38,387 nt of DNA from Micromonospora sp. KC213 (GTDB lineage Bacteria > Actinomycetota > Actinomycetes > Mycobacteriales > Micromonosporaceae). A program made the translations under genes and the position numbers. Where the stretch lies: positions 1 to 38,387 of the forward strand of contig NZ_SMKF01000040.1 of assembly GCF_004348325.1 (NCBI RefSeq), given 5' to 3'. The notes below the pieces were generated by a model. The model saw only the letters and a list, made by a program, of their open reading frames with translations. It ran no database searches and was not told the origin of the DNA. Every line of letters begins with the position of its first letter. Within the stretch, counting starts at the first letter, position 1. This document shows positions 23,986 through 32,411 of the stretch, piece after piece.

Positions 23986-25728
23986 TCAGCGGAGGTTGGC
24001 CAGGAACCGCTCGGCGGGGGCGGGGCGGCCGAAGTGCCAGCCCTGACCGGCGTCGCAGCCGATCGCGCGTAGCCGCTCGGCCTGCCCGCCGGTCTCCACC
24101 CCCTCGGCGGTGACGGTCAGGTCCAGGGCGTGCGCCAGGGAGACCAGCGAGGCGAGGATCCGTTCGTCGGCGTGGGCTCCCGGGGTGCGCAGCCCGCGGA
24201 CGAACTCTCCGGCCACCTTCAACCCGGTCACCGGCAGGTCGCGCAGGTACGCCAGGTTCGAGTAGCCGGTGCCGAAGTCGTCGATGGCGATGCGTACGCC
24301 GAGGTCGGCCAGGGCGCGCAGCGCCAGCACCGGTTCCTCGGCGGTGTTCATCATGGTGCTCTCGGTGATCTCCAGTTGGAGCCGCCGTGGCGGCAGGCCG
24401 CTTCGCCGTAGCACCCCGCTGACCTCCTGCACCAGCCCGGGCCGGTGGACCTGACGTACGGCGAGGTTGACGCTGACGAACGGCAGGTCACCGGTCGCGC
24501 TCGTCCAACTACCCGCCTCCCGGCACGCCTCGGCGAGTACCCAGGCCCCCAGCGGCACGATCAGCCCGGTCTCCTCGGCCAACCCGATGAAGCGGTCCGG
24601 GCGCAGCACCCCGAGCTGCGGGTGGCGCCAGCGCACCAGCGCCTCGACACCGAGCAGGCTCCCGTCGTGCAGCGACGTCAGCGGCTGGTAGTCGAGGTAG
24701 AACTCGCCGCGCTCCAGGCCGGCGGGAATGGCCGCGCTGAGCGCCTGCCGGGCCAGCTCCCGGCCGTCGCGCTCGGCGTCGTACAGCTCCCAGCGTGCAC
24801 CCCCGGCCGCCTTCGCCCAGTGCAGGGTGCTGTCCGCGGCCCGCATCAGCTCGTCCGGGGACGCGCCGGCCACCTGCCGTTCCACGATGCCGACGCTGGC
24901 CGTCAGGGTCACCTCGTGGCCGTCGACGACCGTCGGTTCGGCCAGGGCGGCCAGCGCCGCCTCGGCGACGGCGACCACGTCTCCGGTGCCCGTGCAGCAT
25001 TTCACGAGGATGACGAACGCGTCCCCGCCGAGCCGGGCGACGAGATGGTCCTCGACGGCCCGGCGCAGCCGGTGCGCCATCGCGATGAGCACCCGGTCGC
25101 CGGCCTGGTGACCGTAGGAGTCGTTGACCCGCTTGAAGCGGTCCACGTCGAGAAAGCAGAGCCCGATGCGGTGGTCCTTCCGCTGCGGTTCGTACACCGC
25201 CGCGGCGAGCCGGTCCGCGAACAGCTTGCGGTTGGGCAGGTCGGTCAACGGGTCGTGGGTGGCCTGGTGCCGGAACCGGGCCTCGCTGGCCCGCAGTGCC
25301 CGTTCCGCCTCGGCGCGAGCGGCCAGGTTGGCCCGCCGGATCGACTCCTGCTCGTCCAGCGTCCGGTCGCGCAGCGCCCGGGCGTACCCGGTGGCCACGG
25401 CCGCCAGCAGCCGGGCCATCCGGTCGTCGAGGTCGTCGGCGACCAGCCCCAGGTCGCGGACGAGTCGCAGCTGAAGCACCTCCACGGTCCGACCGAGCCC
25501 CTCGGCGGAGGCGATGTGCGCGGCGACCAGTTCGCCGCCCACCCGGTAGCCGGCACGCACATCGAGCGGCTCCGTGCGCAGCGCCTCGGCCAACTCGTCG
25601 GTGAGCCGCTGCAGCAGCGCCTCCAACTGGGCGTGCGTCATCGGCAGGTAGCTGGTGCCGGCGACCGCTTTGGCCCAGGCGCGGGCGAACGCCCCGGGGC
25701 GGCGCCGGCCGTCCGCCGGCTCATCCAC
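23986..25728 (-). CDS. GGDEF/EAL protein with degenerate GGDEF, probable c-di-GMP phosphodiesterase
   Basis: 580 residues: an N-terminal helical region (about 1-145), GGDEF domain (about 150-315) and EAL domain (about 325-575); no transmembrane segment, so cytoplasmic. The cyclase signature reads GGDAF (234-238), with Ala replacing the active-site acidic residue, although LDVDRFKRVND is intact, so synthesis is unlikely. The EAL side looks active: EAL at 362-364, VSVNLAVRQ, LEITEST, IDDFGTGYSNL, GLKV, TAEGVET and AGQGWHFG. The GGDEF part may instead sense GTP. GTG 25728 overlaps the methyltransferase stop by 8 bp, so the two are probably cotranscribed. Confidence 0.9.
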   Translation of the reverse strand: MDEPADGRRRPGAFARAWAKAVAGTSYLPMTHAQLEALLQRLTDELAEALRTEPLDVRAGYRVGGELVAAHIASAEGLGRTVEVLQLRLVRDLGLVADDLDDRMARLLAAVATGYARALRDRTLDEQESIRRANLAARAEAERALRASEARFRHQATHDPLTDLPNRKLFADRLAAAVYEPQRKDHRIGLCFLDVDRFKRVNDSYGHQAGDRVLIAMAHRLRRAVEDHLVARLGGDAFVILVKCCTGTGDVVAVAEAALAALAEPTVVDGHEVTLTASVGIVERQVAGASPDELMRAADSTLHWAKAAGGARWELYDAERDGRELARQALSAAIPAGLERGEFYLDYQPLTSLHDGSLLGVEALVRWRHPQLGVLRPDRFIGLAEETGLIVPLGAWVLAEACREAGSWTSATGDLPFVSVNLAVRQVHRPGLVQEVSGVLRRSGLPPRRLQLEITESTMMNTAEEPVLALRALADLGVRIAIDDFGTGYSNLAYLRDLPVTGLKVAGEFVRGLRTPGAHADERILASLVSLAHALDLTVTAEGVETGGQAERLRAIGCDAGQGWHFGRPAPAERFLANLR

Positions 25729-26530
25729 CGAGCCGCCCTACCCCGCCCAGGAACACCGCCTGCTCGGCGTTCTCGGCGCTCTCGGCAGTCTCCGGACGCC
25801 ACTGCGGCACCCAGACCACTCCGGGTTCGACCAGCTCGAAGCCGTCGAAGAAGGCGGTCATCTCGGCTCGGCCGCGTACCCACAGCGGGTTGTCGGTGCG
25901 GCGGTAGACCTGCTCGGCCTCGGCCCGCTGCGTCTCGTCGCGGCCCTCGTCGCTGGCCTGCGACAGGACCAGGTGGCTGCCCGGGGCCAGCGCGTCGCGC
26001 AGGGTCCGTAGCTGGTCGCCGGGGCGATCGTCGTCGGAGACGAAGTGCAGCACCGCCACCACGAGCACGGCGACCGGCTGGGAGAAGTCGAGCAACCGGC
26101 GTACCTCGGGATGGGCCAGGATCCGGTCGGGGTGCCGTAGGTCCTCCTGGATCACGGTGGCCCGCTCGTCGCCGGCCAGGATCTCCCGGCTGTGCGCCAC
26201 CGCCACCGGGTCCACGTCGACGTAGACCACCCGGGCGTCCGGCGCGGCCCGTTGGGCGATCTCGTGCACGTTGCCGACGGTGGGGATACCGGAGCCGATG
26301 TCGAGGAACTGACGTACGCCCTGGTCGATCAGGTAGTGCACCACGCGGCGCAGGAACGCCCGGTTCGCCTGCGCCATCAGCGGCGCCTCCGGCACGGCCT
26401 CCATCATGGCCCGGGCCGCGGCCCGGTCGACGGCGAAGTTGTGCGAGCCCCCGAGATAGTAGTCGTACATCCGGGCGACGCTGGGACGCTCGGTGTCGAT
26501 GTCCTCGGGTGCCCAGACCGGCCGCTGCAT
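25721..26530 (-). CDS. DUF574-family SAM-dependent methyltransferase
   Basis: 269 residues of the actinobacterial S-adenosyl methyltransferase family (DUF574, Methyltransf_19). Signature N-terminus PSVARMYDYYLGGSHNFAVD, SAM-binding FLDIGSGIPT, VVYVDVDPVAVAHS and VLHFVSDD. Many paralogues occur per genome in actinomycetes, and substrates are generally unknown. ATG 26530 with AAGGGG about 6 nt upstream. Overlap with the downstream GGDEF/EAL gene suggests a shared signalling function (inference). An oligo-glutamate/alanine tail (ETAESAENAEQ) is present near the end. Confidence 0.9.
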   Translation of the reverse strand: MQRPVWAPEDIDTERPSVARMYDYYLGGSHNFAVDRAAARAMMEAVPEAPLMAQANRAFLRRVVHYLIDQGVRQFLDIGSGIPTVGNVHEIAQRAAPDARVVYVDVDPVAVAHSREILAGDERATVIQEDLRHPDRILAHPEVRRLLDFSQPVAVLVVAVLHFVSDDDRPGDQLRTLRDALAPGSHLVLSQASDEGRDETQRAEAEQVYRRTDNPLWVRGRAEMTAFFDGFELVEPGVVWVPQWRPETAESAENAEQAVFLGGVGRLGG

Positions 26531-26682
26531 CCTCTACCCCTTTGTTGACAGATGCGAACGTGTCGCCCGCGTGCGCCACTCGGGTATTCTGCCCCCCAGG
26601 TGGCCGGGTGCAAAGAGCGCGATCGTTGCGTTACCGGACACTTACCCACCGCATTGCGGTTGTCCGCTCGCCTCACAGGCAC

Positions 26683-26721
26683 CAAGTGGTGGTGTCCCCG
26701 CCTCGGGGACACCACCACTTG
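26683..26721 (-). terminator. Very strong hairpin terminator after the response regulator
   Basis: An 18-bp perfect stem (26683-26700 with 26704-26721) with a 3-nt loop, 55 bp beyond the regulator stop in the direction of transcription. The arms are unusually long for this window and contain GGTGGTG/CACCACC. It separates the two-component genes from the methyltransferase gene. Confidence 0.85.
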
Positions 26722-26775
26722 CAGCAAACGGCGACCCGCGCCTCGGCGCGACCCGCGCGAGAACCCGGGCCGGTG

Positions 26776-27444
26776 TTAGAACTTCGGGGCGTCGGGCGCT
26801 TCGAGCAGGCCGAGCCGCAGCGCGGTCATCAGCGCCTGGGCCCGGTTAGCGGCGCCGAGCTTCTCGTAGAGCTTGGAGATGTGCGTCTTGGCGGTCGACT
26901 CGCTGACGAAGAGCTGCTTGGCGATGCCGGCCACGCTCATGCCGTCGGCGAGCAGCCGCAGCACCTGCCCCTCCCGCGGAGACAACTGGGGGCCGGACGG
27001 GGCCAGCCGGCGCTTCATCGCCTCGGCCAGGTCGGCGGCGGTGAAGGCGCTGGGAGAGGAGGCGGCGTGCCGGGCGGCGGCGACCACCTCGTCGGCGGGC
27101 GCGGTCTTCGGCACGAACGCGCTCGCTCCGGCCTCCAGGGCGCCGAAGAGCTGGTCGTCGCCGGCGTACATGGTGAGCACGACGATACCCATCGATGCGC
27201 TGGACTTGCGCAGCGCCCGGGTGGCCTCCAGGCCGCTGCCGTCGGGAAGCCGCAGATCCATGATCACAACGTCCGGTTGCAGCGCGCCGGCCTGGCGTAC
27301 GCCCTCGGCGGCCGTGGCGGCCTCGCCGACGACCTCGAACTGCCGGTCGCGTTCGAAGGCGTGCCGGAGACCCTTGCGGATCAGGTCGTGGTCGTCGACA
27401 AGGAGGACCTTGGTACGGGTCGCCGGTGTCGGGCTTGTGGTCAT
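26776..27444 (-). CDS. NarL/LuxR-family response regulator
   Basis: 222 residues. The receiver domain has canonical residues: Asp17-Asp18, Asp63 (VIMDLRLPDG), Thr91 and Lys113 (VPKT). The C-terminal LuxR helix-turn-helix (about 155-215) reads LSPREGQVLRLLADG and AKQLFVSESTAKTHISKLYEKLG. It is a DNA-binding transcription factor that dimerises on phosphorylation. ATG 27444; the kinase stop is only 7 bp upstream, so kinase and regulator form one unit and are almost certainly cognate. Target genes cannot be read from the window. Confidence 0.95.
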   Translation of the reverse strand: MTTSPTPATRTKVLLVDDHDLIRKGLRHAFERDRQFEVVGEAATAAEGVRQAGALQPDVVIMDLRLPDGSGLEATRALRKSSASMGIVVLTMYAGDDQLFGALEAGASAFVPKTAPADEVVAAARHAASSPSAFTAADLAEAMKRRLAPSGPQLSPREGQVLRLLADGMSVAGIAKQLFVSESTAKTHISKLYEKLGAANRAQALMTALRLGLLEAPDAPKF

Positions 27445-27451
27445 CCTCGGG

Positions 27452-29143
27452 TTACTCCCCTTCTGCTGCTGCGCTGCCACGCAGGTTATCGCGCCGGGGC
27501 GACGAACCGACCACCACCGCCACGGTCGTCCCGCTGGGTTGCCGCGGCCTGATCTCCAACCGGCCTCGGATACGTTCCGCCCTCTCGGCCATGATCGCAA
27601 GACCGTAGTGCCCCTCGACCCGCTGGTCACCGATGCCGTGACCGTCATCCGACACTTCGATCTGCGCGTACGGGGGGTCCACCTCACAGGTGACCCAGAG
27701 GTTCGAGGCACCGGCGTGCTTGCGGGCGTTGGTCACCGCCTCCTGCGCGATCCGCAGCAGCTCCGCCTCGGTCGCGGCGGGGAGTCGGGCGGTGGACTCG
27801 TCCAGCGACAGGTGCACCCGCAGCCCGCCGGAGGCGCCGACGGTGCGGGCGTACTCGGCGATCGCGGCGGCCAGCCCGCCGTGCCGGTCCACCTCACTGC
27901 GCAGCTCGAACAGGCTCAGCCGCAACTCGGTGATGACCCGGGTGACCTCGTGGCGCAGCGCCCGCAGGCTCTCGGCGGTCTCCTCGGCGTCGTCGTGCAC
28001 GGTGGCCAGGGCGTTGTCGATGCCGTAGCCGACCATCACCAGTTCCTGGGCCACCCCGTCGTGGATCTCCCGGGCCAGCCGCTGCCGCTCCTCGTTGGTG
28101 GCCAGCGACCGCACCTCGTCGAAGAGCAGCGCCGCCTCCAACCGCAGCGCGGCCGGGCCGGTCAGCGCGGTCACCCGGGACACCACCGGCGGCGGGTACG
28201 CCTGCGCCGCGTCCGCCTCCAGCACCACCAGGCCGACCGTACGGACCCCGGCGACCAGCGGCACGATCAGCGCCGACACTCCACCGCCGTGATGCGACCG
28301 GGCCTGCGAGCGGGCCGCCGTCTGCGGCTGCTGGCTGGCCCAGGCGTCGGCGATGGCCGAGTCCGCGTCGAGGGTGGTCTCCCAGTCCACCCGGTCCGCC
28401 CCCGTCTGGGCGAGGACCACCAGCCGGCCGCCGCCGCTGGCCGACAGCACCGCCGCCCGGGCGCTCGGCGCCACCGTGCGCAGCTCCTCCAGCAGGTGCT
28501 CGGCGATGCCGCCCGGGTCCAGGGTGGCCCCGGGCAGCTGGCGGGCCACCGTACGCAACTGGGTGAGCAGCCGGGTCGCCTCCGCGTACGGCTGGGGTTT
28601 GCCGTCGCCGCGGACGCGCATCACCTGGTGCAACGCGCCCGCGGCCCAGAGCCCGAGCGTGGCCAGGATCAGCCACTGCGCGCAGACCGCGAGGTAGCCG
28701 GGCTGGCCGAGCTGCCGGCCGCCGTCCACCTGCGTGATCGCGCCGGCGACCAGCAGGGTGACCGCGGTGACCCCGAGCAGCGCCCCACCCTCGCGGAACC
28801 GGCGGCGCAGCGCGGTCACCGTCACCGGCACCGCGAGGTAGGGCAGCACCGCGGAGGCCCCGAGCCCGCGCACCGACCCGCCGATCGCCGAATCGACGGC
28901 GACCTGGCTGGCCGCCAGCCCGAGCACCACCGCCTCGGTCACCCGGCTCAGCGGACCGAGCAGCCGGTGCTCGGGGGCGAGCAGGCCGGGTAGCCCGGCG
29001 AACGCGAGCAGGACGATCCACCACAGCTGGGCGGCGTCGCCGGTGGCGACCAGGGTCAGGACGGCGACGAGGACCAGCATCACCACGCGCGCGGCGGCGG
29101 CGATGACCCGGGTGGGGGGCCGGACAGGTGTGGATGTGGACAC
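27452..29143 (-). CDS. NarL-type sensor histidine kinase with GAF domain
   Basis: 563 residues. Five or six membrane helices (about 12-170), then a GAF-like domain (about 205-340), HisKA_3 dimerisation helix with phospho-accepting His361 (LAREIHDGVAQEL), and a HATPase_c domain (EAVTNARKHA, VSDDGHGIG, GHYGLAIM). The sensed signal is unknown. GTG 29143 starts MSTSTPVRPP; no ribosome site precedes it, but TACGAT lies 7 nt upstream, suggesting a leaderless transcript. Partner of the downstream regulator; the acyl-CoA ligase gene ends 14 bp upstream, so read-through is possible. Confidence 0.93.
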   Translation of the reverse strand: MSTSTPVRPPTRVIAAAARVVMLVLVAVLTLVATGDAAQLWWIVLLAFAGLPGLLAPEHRLLGPLSRVTEAVVLGLAASQVAVDSAIGGSVRGLGASAVLPYLAVPVTVTALRRRFREGGALLGVTAVTLLVAGAITQVDGGRQLGQPGYLAVCAQWLILATLGLWAAGALHQVMRVRGDGKPQPYAEATRLLTQLRTVARQLPGATLDPGGIAEHLLEELRTVAPSARAAVLSASGGGRLVVLAQTGADRVDWETTLDADSAIADAWASQQPQTAARSQARSHHGGGVSALIVPLVAGVRTVGLVVLEADAAQAYPPPVVSRVTALTGPAALRLEAALLFDEVRSLATNEERQRLAREIHDGVAQELVMVGYGIDNALATVHDDAEETAESLRALRHEVTRVITELRLSLFELRSEVDRHGGLAAAIAEYARTVGASGGLRVHLSLDESTARLPAATEAELLRIAQEAVTNARKHAGASNLWVTCEVDPPYAQIEVSDDGHGIGDQRVEGHYGLAIMAERAERIRGRLEIRPRQPSGTTVAVVVGSSPRRDNLRGSAAAEGE

Positions 29144-29150
29144 GTGACGG

Positions 29151-29156
29151 ATCGTA
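29151..29156 (-). promoter_or_regulatory. Possible -10 element for the histidine kinase
   Basis: On the minus strand TACGAT is followed by 7 nt and then GTG 29143, compatible with a leaderless start. It lies in the 14-bp gap after the ligase gene, so read-through is the alternative. Confidence 0.3.
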
Positions 29157-29157
29157 G

Positions 29158-30960
29158 TCAGACCCGGTAGATGTCGAGGATCTCGGACTCGTACACCTTG
29201 TGCACGACCTGGCGCTTGACCTTGAGCGACGGGGTCAGCTCCCCGGTCGCCTCGGTGAAGTCCCGGGGCAGGATCCGGAACACCTTGATCGCCTCGGCCT
29301 TGGACACCGACCGGTTGGCCTGGTCGACCGCGCGCTGGATCTCCGCGCGCATTTTCTCGTCCTCGCACAGCCGGGCCACCGGCGTGTCCGCCGGCAGGTC
29401 GTGCGCGGCGAGCCACTTGGGCAGCGCCTCCTCGTCGATGGTGACCAGGGCGGCGATGAACGGCTGCCGGTCACCGACCACCAGGCACTGGCTGACCAGG
29501 TGGTGCGCCCGGACCTGGTCCTCCAGCACGGCCGGGGCGACGTTCTTGCCGCCCGCGGTCACGATGATCTCCTTCTTGCGGCCGGTGATGCTGAGGAAGC
29601 CGTCGCTGTCGAGCTCGCCGAGGTCGCCGGTGCGGAACCAGCCGTCGGTGGTGAGGGCGTCCGCCGTGGCCGCCTCGTTCCTCCAGTAGCCCTGGAAGAT
29701 CAGGTCACCGGCGATCAGGATCTCGCCGTCGTCGGCGATCCGGACGGTCACCCCGGGCAGCGGGCGGCCCACGGTGCCGATCCTGGTGGCGCCGGGCAGG
29801 TTCGCGCTGGCGGCGGGGGAGGTCTCGGTGAGGCCGTAACCCTCGCAGACGGTCACCCCGATGCCCCGGAAGAAGTGCCCGAGCCGGGCGCCGAGCGGCG
29901 CCCCGCCGGAGATGGCGTTGCGGCACCGGCCGCCGAGCGCGGCCCGCAGCTTGCCGTAGACCAGCTTGTCGAAGACCGCGTGCTGGAGTCGCAGCGCCAG
30001 ACCCGGCCCGCCGGGGGTCTCCAGCGCCTCGCTGTAGGCGATGGCGACCCGCTCGGCCCGGTCGAAGATCGCGCCCTTCCCCTCCGCCTCGGCCTTCTGC
30101 CGGGCCCCGTTGTAGACCTTCTCGAAGACCCGGGGCACGGAGAGCACGAAGGTCGGCCGGAAATCCTGCAGTTCGGCGACCAGGTTCCTGGTGTCGGCGC
30201 AGTGCGCCATGGTGACCCGGGCCTGCACCACGCCGATCTGGATGAGCCGGGCGAAGGCGTGCGCCAGCGGTAGGAACAGCAGGGTCGACGCGCCGGGGCC
30301 GAAGAGGTTCGGCAGCACCGGCACCGCGTTGGCGACGTCGGCGTACATGTTGCGGTGGGTCAGTACGCAGCCCTTGGGGCGGCCGGTGGTGCCGCTGGTG
30401 TAGATGATGGTGGCGAGGTCGCCGGCGCGGACCGCCTTGCGTCGCCGCTCGACCTCGGCCGGGTCGACCGGTGCGCCCAGCGCCACGATATCGTCCACCC
30501 CGCCCCGCTCGAACTGCCAGACGTGGCGCAGCTCGGGCAGCCGCTCCCGGATGCCGGTGACGAGGTCGGCGTGCGCGTCCGACTCCACCACCAGCGCGAC
30601 CGCGCCCGAGTCGGCGAGGATCCAGGCGGCCTGCTCGGCGCTGGAGGTCTCGTAGATCGGCACGGTCACCGCACCGGCCGCCCAGATGGCGTAGTCCAGC
30701 AGGGTCCACTCGTACCGGGTGCGGCTCATCAACGCCACCCGGTCGCCGGGGTTGATTCCGGCCCCGACCAGGCCCCGGCCCACCGCGATCACCTCGTCGC
30801 GGAACTCGCGGCAGGTCACGTCGACCCGGCCGGCGCCGGCCGGCGCGGGACGGACGAACTGCACCGTGTCCGGAGCGGCCGTCGCGTTGTCCCAGACCGG
30901 GTCGGTCAGGTTGGCCGCGTCGCCGATGGTGACGATCGGCGGAACGGAGAACTCGCGCAC
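29158..30960 (-). CDS. Long-chain fatty-acid-CoA ligase, FadD15 type
   Basis: 600-residue ANL-superfamily enzyme that adenylates a fatty acid and transfers it to CoA. Visible: the P-loop-like YTSGTTGRPKG, the GYGLTETSPA motif, DGWFRTGDLGELD, and the C-terminal GRKKEIIVTAGGKNVAP hinge with downstream catalytic Lys in SLKVKRQ. The length equals that I recall for M. tuberculosis FadD15 (Rv2187), and a pimB'-like gene is nearby in both. GTG 30960 is preferred to GTG 30966, because AGGGAG then sits 5 nt upstream. Likely feeds acyl-CoA into membrane lipid or PIM acylation (inference). Confidence 0.92.
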   Translation of the reverse strand: MREFSVPPIVTIGDAANLTDPVWDNATAAPDTVQFVRPAPAGAGRVDVTCREFRDEVIAVGRGLVGAGINPGDRVALMSRTRYEWTLLDYAIWAAGAVTVPIYETSSAEQAAWILADSGAVALVVESDAHADLVTGIRERLPELRHVWQFERGGVDDIVALGAPVDPAEVERRRKAVRAGDLATIIYTSGTTGRPKGCVLTHRNMYADVANAVPVLPNLFGPGASTLLFLPLAHAFARLIQIGVVQARVTMAHCADTRNLVAELQDFRPTFVLSVPRVFEKVYNGARQKAEAEGKGAIFDRAERVAIAYSEALETPGGPGLALRLQHAVFDKLVYGKLRAALGGRCRNAISGGAPLGARLGHFFRGIGVTVCEGYGLTETSPAASANLPGATRIGTVGRPLPGVTVRIADDGEILIAGDLIFQGYWRNEAATADALTTDGWFRTGDLGELDSDGFLSITGRKKEIIVTAGGKNVAPAVLEDQVRAHHLVSQCLVVGDRQPFIAALVTIDEEALPKWLAAHDLPADTPVARLCEDEKMRAEIQRAVDQANRSVSKAEAIKVFRILPRDFTEATGELTPSLKVKRQVVHKVYESEILDIYRV

Positions 30961-31188
30961 CTGCACTCCCTCGCGCTCGGACTGTCCGGGCCGGCCGCCA
31001 CGGCGGATCGGCTCTGACGAAACCTACCCGCACCCCTGCACGGGCGGGCCAGGGAGGTTGCCGTCGGGCCGGTCAGACGCCCGCACCGCCGGGGTGCAAG
31101 TGGCGGCCCGGCCTGCCCGCGGCCGTTCCCCGGCGACGTGGTGGGGTGGAGCGACGGAGCCACGGGTGGCTGCGGGTAGCCTCCCCCC

Positions 31189-31644
31189 ATGGCGGACTCC
31201 TCCACCCAGTCGATCACCATCGGCGCGTCACCGGATCAGGTGGCGGCGATCATCTGCGACTTCCCGAGTTACCCGGAATGGACCGAGGCGGTACGCCGGG
31301 CGGAGGTGATCGAGGAGTACGAGGACGGCTACGCCAGCCAGGTCCGGTTCAGCCTCGACGCCGGCGTGCTGGCCGACGAGTACGTGCTGGCCTACGAGTA
31401 CGCCGAGGACCTGTCCCGCATCGAGTGGCATCTGGTGGCGCCGTCGCGGATGCAGAAGGCGCAGCGCGGGTCGTACGACATCGTGGGCAACCCCGACGGC
31501 ACCTGCACGGTGACGTACACACTCGAGGTGGAACTGTCGGTGGGCATGCTCGGCATGTTCCGTCGCAAGGCCGAGAAAATGATCATGGATACGGCGTTGA
31601 AGCAGCTCAAGCGCCGGGTAGAGGAAACCGGTGCGGCACAGTGA
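31189..31644 (+). CDS. SRPBCC (START/polyketide cyclase-like) protein
   Basis: 151 residues, a single SRPBCC fold that forms a hydrophobic pocket. Recognisable: STQSITIGASPDQVAAII at the start, YPEWTEAVRRAEV, the central strand LSRIEWHLV and the C-terminal helix RRKAEKMIMDTALKQLKRRVEE. It strongly resembles the Rv2185c-type protein, whose ligand is unknown; lipid or polyketide binding is plausible. The cysteine-cluster gene follows after 34 bp and is probably cotranscribed. Confidence 0.9.
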   Translation: MADSSTQSITIGASPDQVAAIICDFPSYPEWTEAVRRAEVIEEYEDGYASQVRFSLDAGVLADEYVLAYEYAEDLSRIEWHLVAPSRMQKAQRGSYDIVGNPDGTCTVTYTLEVELSVGMLGMFRRKAEKMIMDTALKQLKRRVEETGAAQ

Positions 31645-31678
31645 CGCGCCGGCCCGCGGCACGGTAGAGGAGCCGGTC

Positions 31679-32341
31679 ATGGGGGGTACGGATCCGGGCT
31701 CAGCCCGGGAGGAGGCCGAGCGGCTGGTCGCCACCCTGCTCGCCACGGCGCGTCTGGCCACCGCCGGTCCCGGTGCCGCCGCGTGGGGCCCGCTCGGCGG
31801 GATGCTCTCCGGTGTCCTCGGTCACAACGCCAACCCGTCCCGACCGTCGGGCGGCGACAGCGGGGCCGGGGGATTCGCCACCGGAGCGCCGGAATGCTGT
31901 GTCTGCCCGGTCTGCCGGGGCATAGCCGCGTTGCGGGACCCGAGTCCGGAGTTCGCCGAACGCCTCGCCACCGGCGCCGGTGACTTCGCCGCCGGCGTCG
32001 CCAGCCTGCTGCGGGCGTTCGCGTCGGCCGGTAACGGGGAAGCCACCGGGCGGACGCCCACCGGCACCGCGTCGGGCGCCGGGGCCGAACCGGACGCCGA
32101 CCACGTGTGGCGCGAGGCCACCCGTACCGGGCATGATTCTGCGTCGGCGCCGGAGCGCGACGTCTGGTCCGCCGCCACCCGGGCGACCGAAGCGGTCGTG
32201 CCGGCTCCCGCCGCCCCGCCCGCCGACGACGTCGGGCCGGCCGCGCCGGCCCCGGTCCGGCCGACGACCGACCGTCCGGTGGTGCCCGCCTCGCGGGTAC
32301 CGCCCGGTACGGACGAGGGCGCATCGGACGACCGGGCCTGA
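31679..32341 (+). CDS. Protein with CCxCxxC cluster and Pro/Ala-rich tail
   Basis: 220 residues; family not recognised with certainty. The N-terminal 130 residues contain a helix (AREEAERLVATLLATARLA), WGPLGGMLSGV, and a cluster of four cysteines at 73, 74, 76 and 79 (ECCVCPVCRGI), followed by LRDPSPEFAERLATGAGDFA. The remaining 90 residues are disordered, rich in Pro/Ala/Thr/Asp. The cysteine cluster could hold a metal. ATG 31679 has AGAGGAG 7 nt upstream; the longer GTG 31631 would overlap the SRPBCC gene. Homologues beside SRPBCC and glucokinase genes occur in other actinobacteria (recollection). Confidence 0.75.
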   Translation: MGGTDPGSAREEAERLVATLLATARLATAGPGAAAWGPLGGMLSGVLGHNANPSRPSGGDSGAGGFATGAPECCVCPVCRGIAALRDPSPEFAERLATGAGDFAAGVASLLRAFASAGNGEATGRTPTGTASGAGAEPDADHVWREATRTGHDSASAPERDVWSAATRATEAVVPAPAAPPADDVGPAAPAPVRPTTDRPVVPASRVPPGTDEGASDDRA

Positions 32342-32411
32342 ACACCCGACACCCGACGACGTACGGCCGTCCGGCCGAGGTCGGGCAGCACAGTAGAGGG
32401 GAGTGGCAGCG

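Noticed and set aside
24445..27552. A 1035-codon open frame on the plus strand
   Set aside because: It runs antisense to the GGDEF/EAL, methyltransferase and regulator genes, which have full domain motifs. The translated sequence is Arg/Pro/Gly-rich with no family features. Such frames are expected at this GC content.
31631..31678. GTG 31631 as start of the cysteine-cluster protein
   Set aside because: It would overlap the SRPBCC gene by 14 bp and has no ribosome site; ATG 31679 has AGAGGAG.
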